From Myxococcales bacterium (GTDB lineage: Bacteria > Myxococcota_A > Polyangia > Polyangiales > Ga0077539), in assembly GCA_013298625.1 (NCBI GenBank), contig JAAFIF010000074.1, positions 1 through 51,070 on the forward strand: a DNA stretch of 51,070 bases, written 5' to 3'. Numbering within the stretch: position 1 is the first letter of the stretch; each line of letters begins with the position of its first letter. The translations under genes were made by a program, and so were the position numbers. This document shows, piece after piece, positions 17,724 to 26,908 of the stretch. The notes below the pieces were generated by a model. It saw only the letters and a program-made list of their open reading frames with translations. It was not told where the DNA came from and did no database searches.

Positions 17724-18845
17724 ATGTTGCTTCGACGTTGTGTTTCAGCGTTGCTCGCGGTGCTCGCCATCGGCTGCGACAAGGTGGGCTCGTCGCGAGA
17801 GAGACCGCCTGCGCCGCGCGCGCCGGCCGCGATCACGCAAGACGCCGCAGCTGCGAGCGTCACAGCGCCGTCGCAGCCCCCTGCGAATCCCTGCGACGCG
17901 CCGCTCTACAGCGCCCCGGCAAACGCCGAGCTCGCTGACCTCGCGCAGACGAGCCGCATGCTCGTGTGGCGCGAGCGTCGTGGGGTGATCGCCTTCGACA
18001 AGCCCGCTGGACCGGCGCGCGTGCTGCTCGCGCTCGACGCGCCGCGAGAGCTCGCCGTGGACGAGCAGTACGCGTACGTCGCGCTGCAGAGCGGCGCGCT
18101 CAACGGTCTGTACCGCCTGCCGCTCGCCGGCGGAGCGCCCGAGCGCATGGCAGTCGCTGGAGGCGTCTTCAACACGATCGACGACGTGCTCGTCACCGAG
18201 AGCCACGTGATCATGTCGCGCAACATGGGCGAGCTCGTGCGCATCGCGAAGACGCCTCCGTTCGCCGCGCAAGCGTTCGCGCGGCGCGACCAGCGTCGCA
18301 ACAACTTCGGGCAGTGGGCGGTGTCCGAGCACGCCGCGTGGTTCGACCGACCGGGCCGCGGAATCGGCAGCGGAGGCTGGGTTCGCTTGGATTTTGCCAC
18401 GGGCTCCGTCGCGACGATCGCGGGCCCGGTCGTGACCGTGGTCGCGAGCGGGGCGAGCGCGCTGCTCGTGCGTGGCTCGTCGTCGCTGCGTCCTGCGGAT
18501 CGCCCGCAGCCGCGCGCGCAGCAGCTCTTCGCGATCGACGAGGGCACGGGCGCGGTGAGCGCGAGCCCGTGGTGGACGGGGTTCGCGATGTTCGGCTTCG
18601 CGATCGACCGTGCGCGGGTCGCGTTTTCGACGACGCTCGAGGCGCCGGACAACCAGATGCCCACCACCGGCTGGATGAGCGGCGCCGTCGGGCAGAGCCC
18701 GCCCACGCGATTTCGCGCATGTCCCGCGGGCACTTCGCTGATGAACACCGCTCTCGGGGCGCTCTTCGACGGCGACAGCGTGTACGCGTTGGTCTCGGAC
18801 AACAACAACGCCAAGCGCATCGTGCGGATCACTCGGCAAGAGTGA
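17724..18845 (+). CDS. Lipoprotein with predicted beta-propeller, 373 aa
   Basis: ATG at 17724 with GGAGG about eight bases upstream. The signal peptide ends in a lipobox (LAVLAIGC), followed by a Pro/Ala linker to about residue 55. The rest repeats segments of the type 'DEQYAYVALQSG..LYRLPLAGG', the usual look of 6-8-bladed propellers that Polyangiales encode in large numbers. No catalytic residues are evident. It starts 162 bp after the DUF1552 gene and may be transcribed separately. A longer frame upstream is Arg-rich and lacks a signal peptide, so it is rejected. Confidence 0.8.
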   Translation: MLLRRCVSALLAVLAIGCDKVGSSRERPPAPRAPAAITQDAAAASVTAPSQPPANPCDAPLYSAPANAELADLAQTSRMLVWRERRGVIAFDKPAGPARVLLALDAPRELAVDEQYAYVALQSGALNGLYRLPLAGGAPERMAVAGGVFNTIDDVLVTESHVIMSRNMGELVRIAKTPPFAAQAFARRDQRRNNFGQWAVSEHAAWFDRPGRGIGSGGWVRLDFATGSVATIAGPVVTVVASGASALLVRGSSSLRPADRPQPRAQQLFAIDEGTGAVSASPWWTGFAMFGFAIDRARVAFSTTLEAPDNQMPTTGWMSGAVGQSPPTRFRACPAGTSLMNTALGALFDGDSVYALVSDNNNAKRIVRITRQE

Positions 18846-18951
18846 GCGCTCGTCGCTGCGCGTCGGGCGATGATACGCTCGCAGCGCGTCGTCGACGGCG
18901 AGGGAGTCCGCCGTGGCGCCGCGCTCACGTCTATTCACGGAGGGTTTCTGC

Positions 18952-21105
18952 ATGAGAGGCCATTGGCGTGCTTTGTCTGCGGTCGCAGCGCTGGCGCTCG
19001 TCGCATGCAAGCGACAGCAACCGAGCGGCGCGACGCAAACCACACCGCTCGCCGCGGATAGCGCTGCGCGTGCGATCGACCGCAGCCCGAGGTCGCCGAC
19101 TGCGTGGGAGTCGTTGATGGCGCGCGTGCCCGAGAGCGGCGTGGTGCCGCGAGACGTCGCGCTGCAAGCGTGGGCGATGACCGTTGGCCCGATGCCTGGA
19201 GCGATCGCGCCGCGGGACGACGGCTCGGCTCCGTCCTGCGGATACTCGCCGATGCTGTGGGTGCTCTCGCATTGGGACACGCTTTCGGCCGAGCAACGGC
19301 AGGCGGTCGAAGCGCGGTTTCGCGGCGAACGGCCGCGCGCTGCGCGGGCGTGGCGAGTGGACGAAGCGATGGCCGCGAGCGTCCCAGGACTCACCAACGA
19401 TCCCGCGCAGTGCACGCTGCAGCAATCTGCGCCCTGGACCGAGGCCGAGAAGGCGCAGATGCGGCAGACGGTGCAGGGGCTGATCGCAGAGATCTCGCGG
19501 CGCACGGGGCACACGTTTCGCGATCAGATCGAGTATCGCTTCGTGGACCGACGGTATCTCGGCGGCCCGAGGGACGGCGCGTGCGGCGGGACGCCGGCGC
19601 AGGCGTTTCTCACGACGGCGACGAACTTCGCGACGCGGTTGCTCACCTCCGAGCAGAGCCTCGCAGCCCAGACCGAGTGCGCCGTCGAGTTCGGCAAGCT
19701 CGTGATCGAAGAGCCCGCGCTCTCGCGTTCTCTCGTCGCGCACGAGCTCGTGCATTGCTTTCAGCACGACGTGTTCGAGGGCACCGTGTTTCAGTGGCAG
19801 CAGCGCAACGAGCTGCGGCCGGGCGACAGCAACGCGCCGCAGCCGAGCAACCCGCTCAGCCGGTCGAGGCAGTGGATCATCGAGGGCTCCGCCGCGTGGA
19901 TCGGCGAAGAGCTCGCCTCGGGAACAGAGTTCTCTCGCTACTGGTGGCGCTCGTACCTGCAGGGCTGGTTCGTCGACCCGCCGGGCACTTCGCGGCTCAC
20001 GCGCGCCGAGTACAACGCGATCGGCTTCTACGCGCATTTGCACAGCCGTGGCGCGCCCGTGTGGGGCCGCGTGTTCGAGGGCGTCAACGCGGACTCGCGA
20101 GAGTTCTACGACTCGCTGACGCGCTCAGCGCCCGAGGGGCGACACGCGCTCGCGACGCTGACGTCGTCGGCGTTCAACAACACGTGGGGCCCATCGTGGA
20201 CGCAGGCAGGGCAGCGCGTCCCGAACGACCACCGCGAGGCCGCTCCGCAGCGCGAGCTCGGCGCCGGGCACGTGGCTGACTTCGACGCCGAGCCCATGAC
20301 ACAAGTCGCGAGGCGCTATGCGTTCGGGGCCAACGTCTCGTTGGTGCGGATCGTCGGCGAGGGGCACGCGACGGTGGCCTTCGAAGGGCAGGGCGAGCGC
20401 ATCGGAGAGGGCTCGTGGACGTGGGACTACTGCTTCAGCGCCAACGGCTGCCGATGCCCCAACGGCGATCCGATGCCGGGGACGAGCTCCAACACCGTCG
20501 CCGTCCCTCGAGGCGAGCTCACGGTCACGGGCGCGGGCGCGACGTGGGACCCGACCCGCATGCAAATCTCTGCGTTCAACGCGTGCAACGAGCCGCCTCC
20601 CGACGCGGGCCGCCCTGCGCTCGCGCCGATCGTTGAGCCAGAGGTGACGGGACAAGATCGCTGCCTCGTCGGGCGCTGGCGGCTCGACACGCGCACGTCG
20701 ACGGTGTTCGACACGCTGCGAGCGAACGCGGCGATTCAGTACAGCGGGACGATCAACCTCGAGTTCACCGAGGCGCGCGCGTCTGCGCAACCCGCGGGCT
20801 TTCAGGCGATGTTCAACAACCCCGCGCCGGGCGTCGGCGGAGAGATTCGCACGCTGATCATGGCGCGCGGCGAGACGAGCGCGTCTTGGCGCGCCCGCGC
20901 CGGGACCGCGGAGTTCAGCGCGGTGTCGAACGGGCTGGTGTTCAACACGGAGACTCGGATGGGCGCGATGAGGTTTCCTCTCTCGATTCGGCCCGACCAG
21001 CTGCCGTCGTTCTTGAACTCTCGGGTGCGCTACGAGTGCGCGCCAGGCCGCCGCCTGGTCTTCTTCTACCCAAGCGGAACGCGCGCCGTGTACCTCCCCC
21101 GCTGA
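18952..21105 (+). CDS. HExxH zinc-peptidase-like lipoprotein, 717 aa
   Basis: ATG at 18952 with GGAGGG eight bases upstream. The lipobox is LVAC, in a signal peptide beginning MRGHWRALSAVAALA. Residues 264-268 are HELVH within SLVAHELVHCFQHDVFEG, the zinc-binding signature of gluzincin-type peptidases. WIIEGSAAWIGEELA downstream supplies the likely third glutamate ligand. The C-terminal third has Cys pairs (CFSANGCRCPNG) and a lipocalin-like beta segment starting CLVGRWRLDTRTS. Role: probable periplasmic or surface-anchored peptidase. The exact family is not clear to me. Confidence 0.8.
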   Translation: MRGHWRALSAVAALALVACKRQQPSGATQTTPLAADSAARAIDRSPRSPTAWESLMARVPESGVVPRDVALQAWAMTVGPMPGAIAPRDDGSAPSCGYSPMLWVLSHWDTLSAEQRQAVEARFRGERPRAARAWRVDEAMAASVPGLTNDPAQCTLQQSAPWTEAEKAQMRQTVQGLIAEISRRTGHTFRDQIEYRFVDRRYLGGPRDGACGGTPAQAFLTTATNFATRLLTSEQSLAAQTECAVEFGKLVIEEPALSRSLVAHELVHCFQHDVFEGTVFQWQQRNELRPGDSNAPQPSNPLSRSRQWIIEGSAAWIGEELASGTEFSRYWWRSYLQGWFVDPPGTSRLTRAEYNAIGFYAHLHSRGAPVWGRVFEGVNADSREFYDSLTRSAPEGRHALATLTSSAFNNTWGPSWTQAGQRVPNDHREAAPQRELGAGHVADFDAEPMTQVARRYAFGANVSLVRIVGEGHATVAFEGQGERIGEGSWTWDYCFSANGCRCPNGDPMPGTSSNTVAVPRGELTVTGAGATWDPTRMQISAFNACNEPPPDAGRPALAPIVEPEVTGQDRCLVGRWRLDTRTSTVFDTLRANAAIQYSGTINLEFTEARASAQPAGFQAMFNNPAPGVGGEIRTLIMARGETSASWRARAGTAEFSAVSNGLVFNTETRMGAMRFPLSIRPDQLPSFLNSRVRYECAPGRRLVFFYPSGTRAVYLPR

Positions 21106-21179
21106 CCGCCTCGCCCGCGCGGCGATAGAGATTCGTTTATGTCAAAGCGCTGCTCGCGCGTCGCATACTTCCGCGCGCA

Positions 21180-22493
21180 ATGAAGACAACGACGAATCGC
21201 GTGGACGTGTTGGTCATCGGCGCAGGCGTGTCCGGGCTCGCGTGCGCGCGACAGCTCGCCGACGACGACTGGTCCGTCACTGTTCTCGAAGCGCGCGACC
21301 GCGTCGGCGGCCGCGTGTGGAGCAATCGCGCGTGGCCCGGCCTCGCGTTGGACATGGGCGCAGGGTGGCTCGAAGGCGACGAGGGCAACCCCATCACTGA
21401 GATCGTCGAGCGCGCGCGGATCAAGACCGTCGTCTTCGACGACGAGAGCGAGTACCTCTACCGCGGCGACGGCGAAGAAGTGAGCGACGACGAGTGGGAC
21501 GCGCAGGCGTCTCGCTTCGACAAGCTCATGCGCGACGTCGACGCCCTTCGCAAGAAGCGCATCCGCGAGCGGCAGCCGGACATCTCGCTGCAGAGCGCGA
21601 TCGATCAAGCGCTGCAGGGCGCCTCGCTGACCGCGAAACAGCGCGCGGAGCTCGACTACCACGTCACCCGCGAGATCGAGAACGACTACGCCGCGGACAG
21701 CACCGAGATGTCGCTGTACCACTGGGATCTCGGCGACGAGTTCGACGGCGACGACCGGGTGTTTCCAGGCGGGTACGACCAGGTCCCCAAGGCGCTCGCG
21801 AGCGGGCTCGACGTGCGGCTCTCGCACGTGGTGACGAAGGTCGAGCGCGACGACGACGGCGTGCGCGTGACCACGGACAAGGGCGTGTTCGAAGCGGACT
21901 ACGCGGTGATCGCGGTGCCGCTGGGCGTGCTGAAGAAGGGCGCGATCGAGTTCGTTCCGCCGCTGCCCGAGCGAAAGAAGCGAGCGATCGAGCGGCTCGG
22001 GATGGGCGTGCTCAACCGTGTGTACCTGCGGTTTCCGGCGGTGTTCTGGGAGCCCGAGGCGCACGGCTGGGGCGTGATTCCGCAGCGTCGCGACGAGTGG
22101 ACAGAGTATGTCAACTTTGCTCCGTTCGTGCGCGAGCCGGTGCTGCTCTGCTTCAACTCTGGCAAGTACGCGCGGCAGGTCGAGAAGCTCAGCGACGCCG
22201 AGTGCGTCGCGGGCATGATGCAGACGCTGCGATCGGTCTTCGGCGAAGCGATCCCCGACCCAACCGCGTGGCTCATCACGCGTTGGAGCGAAGACCCGTT
22301 TGCGTACGGCTCGTACTCGTACATGGCCGTGGGCTCGACGCCGGACGACGTCGAAGCGCTCGCCGAGCCCGTCGACGACACGGTGTTCTTCGCGGGAGAA
22401 GCGACGGAGTCCGAGTACGGCGCCACCGTGCACGGCGCGATTCTGGCGGGCCGTCGCGCGGCGGACGAGCTCGACGAAGCGGACGACGAGTAG
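21180..22493 (+). CDS. FAD-dependent amine oxidase
   Basis: A 437-aa protein from ATG 21180. The dinucleotide-binding motif VIGAGVSGLACARQL is at the N-terminus, followed by the second glycine motif ARDRVGGRVW, as in monoamine/polyamine oxidases. The FAD-binding C-terminal block VFFAGEATESEYGATVHGAILAG is intact. No signal peptide is present, so it acts in the cytoplasm, oxidising an amine with release of peroxide. A polyamine-type substrate is likely from the family, though not determinable. It stands alone, and the 22521 inverted repeat follows 27 bp downstream of its stop. Confidence 0.9.
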   Translation: MKTTTNRVDVLVIGAGVSGLACARQLADDDWSVTVLEARDRVGGRVWSNRAWPGLALDMGAGWLEGDEGNPITEIVERARIKTVVFDDESEYLYRGDGEEVSDDEWDAQASRFDKLMRDVDALRKKRIRERQPDISLQSAIDQALQGASLTAKQRAELDYHVTREIENDYAADSTEMSLYHWDLGDEFDGDDRVFPGGYDQVPKALASGLDVRLSHVVTKVERDDDGVRVTTDKGVFEADYAVIAVPLGVLKKGAIEFVPPLPERKKRAIERLGMGVLNRVYLRFPAVFWEPEAHGWGVIPQRRDEWTEYVNFAPFVREPVLLCFNSGKYARQVEKLSDAECVAGMMQTLRSVFGEAIPDPTAWLITRWSEDPFAYGSYSYMAVGSTPDDVEALAEPVDDTVFFAGEATESEYGATVHGAILAGRRAADELDEADDE

Positions 22494-22520
22494 CGGCGCC
22501 GCGCTGGCGGCCGGGCGCTC

Positions 22521-22713
22521 GGGGACGGTGTTCAATAGTTCAAGAGACCGGGATAACCCCGCGAGATCACGTATCGCGGTTCGCGCCGACGGAGCCGGGA
22601 CTGCGCCGCCGGCACCACGTTCAATCGTTCGCGACCGTGGCGCTTCGGGAGCTATCGCGCTCGGTGATCTCGCGGGGTTATCCCGGTCTCTTGAACTATT
22701 GAACACCGTCCCC
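22521..22713. repeat. 193-bp inverted-repeat element with perfect 50-bp arms
   Basis: The left arm (22521-22570) and right arm (22664-22713) are exact reverse complements over 50 bases, separated by 93 bases. The outer ends read GGGGACGGTGTTCA inward. The element fills the gap between two convergent genes (amine oxidase and sirtuin), so it would also form a long hairpin in both transcripts and could end transcription. No ORF lies inside. The same ends recur at 34119-34246 and 14211. It looks like a non-autonomous MITE/REP-type element. No matching transposase is present in the window. Confidence 0.9.
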
Positions 22714-22731
22714 GATCCCCGCCCGAACGAC

Positions 22732-25200
22732 TCAGCTGTAAATTCTCAGCGGAGACCACACGTGCGGCGACTCGGCGCGCGACGTCGCGATCGGTCGCCG
22801 CGCGAGCGCGCGCTTCTCTTCTCTGCTGAGCACGTCGCGCGGAAACGCGACGAGCCTTCCCTCGCGGAACATCGGGACCCACAGCCCGAGCGCGTCGGGA
22901 AGCACGAAGGGCCACGCGCCGCGGAGCCACAGCGCCAGCATCGGTCGCCACGGACACGGCGGGTCCGGCGTGGGGCCTCGCCTCGCGACAGACCGCGCGC
23001 TGTGCTGCGCGACCCGCTCGAAGATCACGTGCGCAATCCACGGAAAATCCTGCCATCGAACGCGGATCTCTCCGCCCGCGAGCCTCGCCGCTCGGCTCAC
23101 CGCTCGCCCGATCGGGTCCGCGAACCGCAGCGCGTCCGGGTCCCGCTCTGGCGCCATGCTCGTCCACGCCCGTGCCCACGGCGCGAGCGCGTGGACAGAC
23201 TCGACCGTCGACCACTGCTCGCTCATCGCGCGCGCGGCCTCGAGCGGCTCGCGAAACACCGCCACGCGGGGGGCGTCGTCGATCGCCAGCGCCGACGCGA
23301 GCTCGTTTGCGCGATCTGCCACCCAGTCCATCGCGTCTGCATCGAGCTCTGCGAGCGCAGAGTCGGGCACGAGCAACGGCGCGCGCGAAACCTGGTCGAG
23401 CAGCACGCGGACCGCGCCCGTCCACGGAGCAAACTCTGCCGTGAGTTCGTTGCGAACGCGCTCCGGCCGCTCGATCGGCCAACGATGCGGCGATTCGCTC
23501 GAGTCTGGCTCGGACCCGCCGTTCGACGTCGAGATGTATGCGATGGCGTGTCCCTCGCTGACCGTCGCGCCCTCGGCGGCGACGATGCTCTCGATGCGAC
23601 CGCTGCATGGCGCGGGAATCTCCGCGTCAACCTTGTCGAGCGACACCGTGCAGATCACTTCGTCTCGGCTCACGACGGAGCCCGGCGCGGCGTGCCAACG
23701 AATGGCGCCCTCCGGACGCGACTCGCCCAAAGGCGGCAGCGACACGGCGACGATCGGGCCTCGCGGCTGCGGCGTCGACGGCGAACGCTGAGGCAGCCCG
23801 CGCAGCGACGGGAGCGCTTCGATCGTCGCGAGCTCGCTGTACAGCGCGGGGAGAACCGTGGCTGCTGTCCCAGCGAGCCATCGTGTGTCGAGCGAACGGG
23901 CCAGCCGAGAGGGGCCGCGCTTGACCTCGAGCACCACGGCGCCGTGCGCGCGCGCGATCCTCGGCAGCTCCGACGCGGGCGCGACGTCCATCGCGCAGCC
24001 GACGACGAGCAACAGATCGCACTCGGACACGAGCCGGACGCTCTCTTCCAGCGCCGCGCGCGGGACGCACTCGCCGAAGAGCACGACCGAGGGGCGAACC
24101 GCGCGCGCATCGCACTTGGGGCAACGTTGACGATCGTCGCGCTTCACGAGGGCCTGCGCTGACATCGCGCGATCGGCGCCGCAGCTGTGACAGTGCGTGC
24201 GAGAGAGCGTTCCGTGCAGCTCTATAACCGGGACTGGATCGAGCTCGCTGCGGGCGGCGCGCTGGTGCAGATCGTCCACGTTTTGCGTGATGATCGCGCG
24301 CACTCGCGGCAGCGACGCGATCACGTCGTGCGCAGGGTTGGGCATCGGCTCGTCGTCGCCCAAGAAGTGCTCGATCACGTACCACAGCGCGTCGAACGAG
24401 CCGCTGGTGATCGAGACCGCGTCGTCTTTGTCGAAGCGCTTCCACAGGTCTTTGCGCGTCGCCAGCCCGCTCTCTGCCGAGCACCCCGCGCCCGTCAGCA
24501 CGACGATGTTTCGCGCGAGCTGCACGATCGCCGCGGCCTGCTCGGGCGAACACGCCGCGTCGCTGTCGAGCGCCGCCGTCGCAGGCAGCGAGAAGTTCTC
24601 TGTCACGCACCCGAAGTCGGGCAGCGACGACGCCCCGTCGGACGCGAGCAGCTCGGTGATCGCGCCGATCGCAGAGTCACCGCGCGCAGCGGGCGCGATG
24701 CGATCGACCTCGAACGCGCGCGCGTCCGCGATCATCCCGACCAGGCGCGCACGGACGAGCGGCGGCAACAACGGACGCGGACTCGAAGCGAGCGCCGCCG
24801 TCCAACGCATGATCGCCGTCGCGAGATCTCCGTCGAGTCGCGCGAAGAGCCCTGCGTACGCGAGCGAGACCCTGTGCAACGGGTCTGCTCCGAGCGCCGC
24901 GCGGATGCCGTCGTCCGCCGCTGCGCGAGCGTTCAGCAGCCGGTCGAGCAACGCCCGGTGCGCGAGCATCACCGCGCGCGTTCGCTCATTGTCGCTCGCG
25001 AACGCCACCGCGGCGTCGGCGTGAGTCCACGCGGCAGCCAGCGAGCCCTGCAGTCGCGCGACCACCGCGAGGTTGTGTCGCGCGATCGGATCGAAGAGCG
25101 CCCTCGACACGCACCGCTCGAGCAGCCGCCGCGCGTGCACCAGATCGCCGTCGACCACGGCGCGAAGCGCCTCGTCGATGTTCGCGTCGACCGCGCTCAT
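22732..25200 (-). CDS. Sirtuin (SIR2) fused to a TPR-like N-terminus, a lipoyl domain and a novel C-terminus
   Basis: An 822-aa protein from ATG 25200. Residues 1-215 are helical and TPR-like (ARHNLAVVARLQGSLAAAW). Residues ~218-455 are a sirtuin: GAGCSAESG 237-245 (NAD loop), ITQNVDD 304-310, the catalytic His of ELHG at 329, a zinc site C337/C340 and C360/C363, and VVLFGE. Residues ~484-556 form a lipoyl/biotinyl domain with SLDKVDAEIPAP, K523 being the expected lipoylated lysine. Residues ~580-822 are an unknown Trp-rich domain. The sirtuin motif normally read GIPxFR is GLATRKD here, an unusual change next to the nicotinamide pocket. Sirtuins remove acyl groups from lysines using NAD, and SIRT4 can act as a lipoamidase, so self- or partner-delipoylation is a natural hypothesis. 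Confidence 0.88.
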   Translation of the reverse strand: MSAVDANIDEALRAVVDGDLVHARRLLERCVSRALFDPIARHNLAVVARLQGSLAAAWTHADAAVAFASDNERTRAVMLAHRALLDRLLNARAAADDGIRAALGADPLHRVSLAYAGLFARLDGDLATAIMRWTAALASSPRPLLPPLVRARLVGMIADARAFEVDRIAPAARGDSAIGAITELLASDGASSLPDFGCVTENFSLPATAALDSDAACSPEQAAAIVQLARNIVVLTGAGCSAESGLATRKDLWKRFDKDDAVSITSGSFDALWYVIEHFLGDDEPMPNPAHDVIASLPRVRAIITQNVDDLHQRAARSELDPVPVIELHGTLSRTHCHSCGADRAMSAQALVKRDDRQRCPKCDARAVRPSVVLFGECVPRAALEESVRLVSECDLLLVVGCAMDVAPASELPRIARAHGAVVLEVKRGPSRLARSLDTRWLAGTAATVLPALYSELATIEALPSLRGLPQRSPSTPQPRGPIVAVSLPPLGESRPEGAIRWHAAPGSVVSRDEVICTVSLDKVDAEIPAPCSGRIESIVAAEGATVSEGHAIAYISTSNGGSEPDSSESPHRWPIERPERVRNELTAEFAPWTGAVRVLLDQVSRAPLLVPDSALAELDADAMDWVADRANELASALAIDDAPRVAVFREPLEAARAMSEQWSTVESVHALAPWARAWTSMAPERDPDALRFADPIGRAVSRAARLAGGEIRVRWQDFPWIAHVIFERVAQHSARSVARRGPTPDPPCPWRPMLALWLRGAWPFVLPDALGLWVPMFREGRLVAFPRDVLSREEKRALARRPIATSRAESPHVWSPLRIYS

Positions 25201-25501
25201 CGACGGCGCCCCCTTTGCTGCAAACGCCAACATCCGAGCCGATTGGTTCTGCACTTGGGCAATACATCCATGGCGTAGCGGGTCTCTCTGTATTCGCATT
25301 CCACAAGGCTGCGGGCGAACGCGATCTGCTCGCCGCGCACGTACAGCGACAGCTCGAGAAAGTCTGCGCACGCGCGGCGAGGGGCGCGGAGGTGATCGCG
25401 GCGAACAGCGATTGCTCGGTCGAATTGCTCACGAACTGCGCTCCGTGCACAAGCCCTGAGCGTCGCACGGCGTGGGGGCGGCCGAGGCGTCGCTCGCGCG
25501 C
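25201..25501. other. 301-bp gap with unresolved short reading frames
   Basis: No clear gene. A minus-strand frame ends with TGA at 25199-25197, overlapping the sirtuin ATG as ATGA. It includes the plausible stretch DFLELSLYVRGEQIAF, but its GC-rich wobble pattern continues upstream in another frame, as if frameshifted. A plus-strand frame also reads reasonably (EPIGSALGQYIHGVAGLSVF). Either could be a small gene or decayed coding sequence. I cannot decide between them. Confidence 0.35.
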
Positions 25502-26248
25502 TCAGCCGCGCACTTCTTCGAGCGACCAGACGTCGACGTCGACGCCCGAGGCGTAGTGTTGCAACGGCGGCGGGCCGTCGGGCCGCTTGATCTTCGCCGC
25601 GCGCAGCAGCGTCTCTTCGACCTCGAGCACCCGCGCCGTCTGCAGGGGATACGGGACGTGATGCACGCGCCCGAGAAACAGCCGCTCGTTTGCCTTGCTG
25701 AACAGCACGTAGCGCTCTGCCAAGAAGTGCTCGAGCGTCCCGGGCCTGGCGGGCTCGATGAAGCCCGGAACCTCGTACCGTGTGCGAAGCGCCGCGGGCA
25801 CGGGCTCGGGCCAATGCCGCTCGCTCTTGTACGACACGACGTTGCTCTGCATGTCGCGCTGCATGCTCATCGTCGCGTAGTGGTACGGCAACTTGAACCA
25901 CGCGCGGGCGATGCGCACGGCGATCGAGTTGGCGGCGTCGAGCGAGAAGAACCACACGCCCGGATCGCGGCCCTTGTAGTGCACGTACGTGCGAACGTTG
26001 GTCTCGTGAAAGTCGCTCATCGGCGGAAACGGCGGCACGAACACGGGCCTCACGTCGCGCATGGTGAACGGGACCAGCCCCACGAACGCGCGTCCGTCGA
26101 AGGTGTCCAGCTCGAGCTCTGGGGGGATCAGAGCGCGAAGCGCGTCGGCGTCTACCTCCCAGTGCATGAAGAGCAGCTCCTCCCAGCGTTGCTTCATCAC
26201 GGGCATCCCGCGGGGCCTGCGCGTCGGCGCAATTCGATCGATCGTCAT
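25502..26248 (-). CDS. DUF2071 (YqjF-like) protein
   Basis: A 248-aa protein from ATG 26248. Typical YqjF/DUF2071 features appear in order: WEELLFMHWEVDADALRALIP at the start, FDGRAFVGLVPFTM, then TNVRTYVHYKGRDPGVWFFSLDA, and a late YVLFSKANERLFLGRVHH block. The family has an acetoacetate-decarboxylase-like fold, but its reaction is not known. No export signal. It lies on the same strand as the sirtuin gene, 301 bp upstream of it, so a shared transcript is possible but unproven. Confidence 0.88.
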   Translation of the reverse strand: MTIDRIAPTRRPRGMPVMKQRWEELLFMHWEVDADALRALIPPELELDTFDGRAFVGLVPFTMRDVRPVFVPPFPPMSDFHETNVRTYVHYKGRDPGVWFFSLDAANSIAVRIARAWFKLPYHYATMSMQRDMQSNVVSYKSERHWPEPVPAALRTRYEVPGFIEPARPGTLEHFLAERYVLFSKANERLFLGRVHHVPYPLQTARVLEVEETLLRAAKIKRPDGPPPLQHYASGVDVDVWSLEEVRG

Positions 26249-26361
26249 CGCGCGAGAGAGTGTATTTCATCTGCGATCCTGCGATCGCCGACATCGACCG
26301 TGGCGCTGTGCCTGATTTCGTTCCGCCCCACACGTCAGCGCGGTCGCGCAAGGAGTGAGCC

Positions 26362-26898
26362 GTGAGCAAAGCGAAGAAGTCCAAGCCGAAGCCCCGCCCC
26401 GCGCCCACAACGACGCCCGTCGCGCCGCCGCCCGGTGGAATGAGCCGCGACGAATATCTCTCCTTCATCGCCCGCCTGCTCGCCAACGGCGCAGAAGCCG
26501 ATCGCCTGTCGGACGCCGCCGTGGTGTTTTGGGTCGAGAGCAAGACCTACGGCGTCGTCCGCCCGCGTCGACGGCCGGTCCACTGCGAGCTGCGCGAGGA
26601 CGGGCTCGCGGCGATGGTCGCGCCGCTCGACGTGTTTCGCGGCGAGAGCTCGGTGGCCAAGGCGCTGCTCGACCGCAATTTTCTCAGCAGCCTCTCGACG
26701 CGCACCGCGCTCGTGGGCGAAGAAATCGTGCAGTTTTGGGCGTGCAGCCTCGATCACTTGACCACCAACGAGTGGCTCGCGGCGCTGTCCGAGCTCGCCG
26801 CGCTCTCCGACCAGATCTCGATCGAGCTCGGCCTGAAGTGCACGTATCAGCAGCCCCAGGCCCCGCCGTCCCCGCAGGCTCCCAAGGGCAACAACTGA
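26362..26898 (+). CDS. Small protein with secretion-chaperone-like (YbjN/CesT-like) core
   Basis: A 178-aa protein starting at GTG 26362, with AAGGAG seven bases upstream. A Lys/Pro-rich tail occupies the first ~25 residues. The core alternates helix, three or four strands and a final helix pair (LTTNEWLAALSELAALSDQI), the look of type III secretion chaperone or YbjN folds. A Pro/Gln-rich tail ends the protein. The next gene, 10 bp downstream, has a comparable C-terminal helix (LSKHELLAAIDELVRVSRLY), so the two appear to be distant paralogues forming an operon. Function is unknown, and the fold call is by eye. Confidence 0.75.
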   Translation: MSKAKKSKPKPRPAPTTTPVAPPPGGMSRDEYLSFIARLLANGAEADRLSDAAVVFWVESKTYGVVRPRRRPVHCELREDGLAAMVAPLDVFRGESSVAKALLDRNFLSSLSTRTALVGEEIVQFWACSLDHLTTNEWLAALSELAALSDQISIELGLKCTYQQPQAPPSPQAPKGNN

Positions 26899-26908
26899 GG
26901 CAACACCC

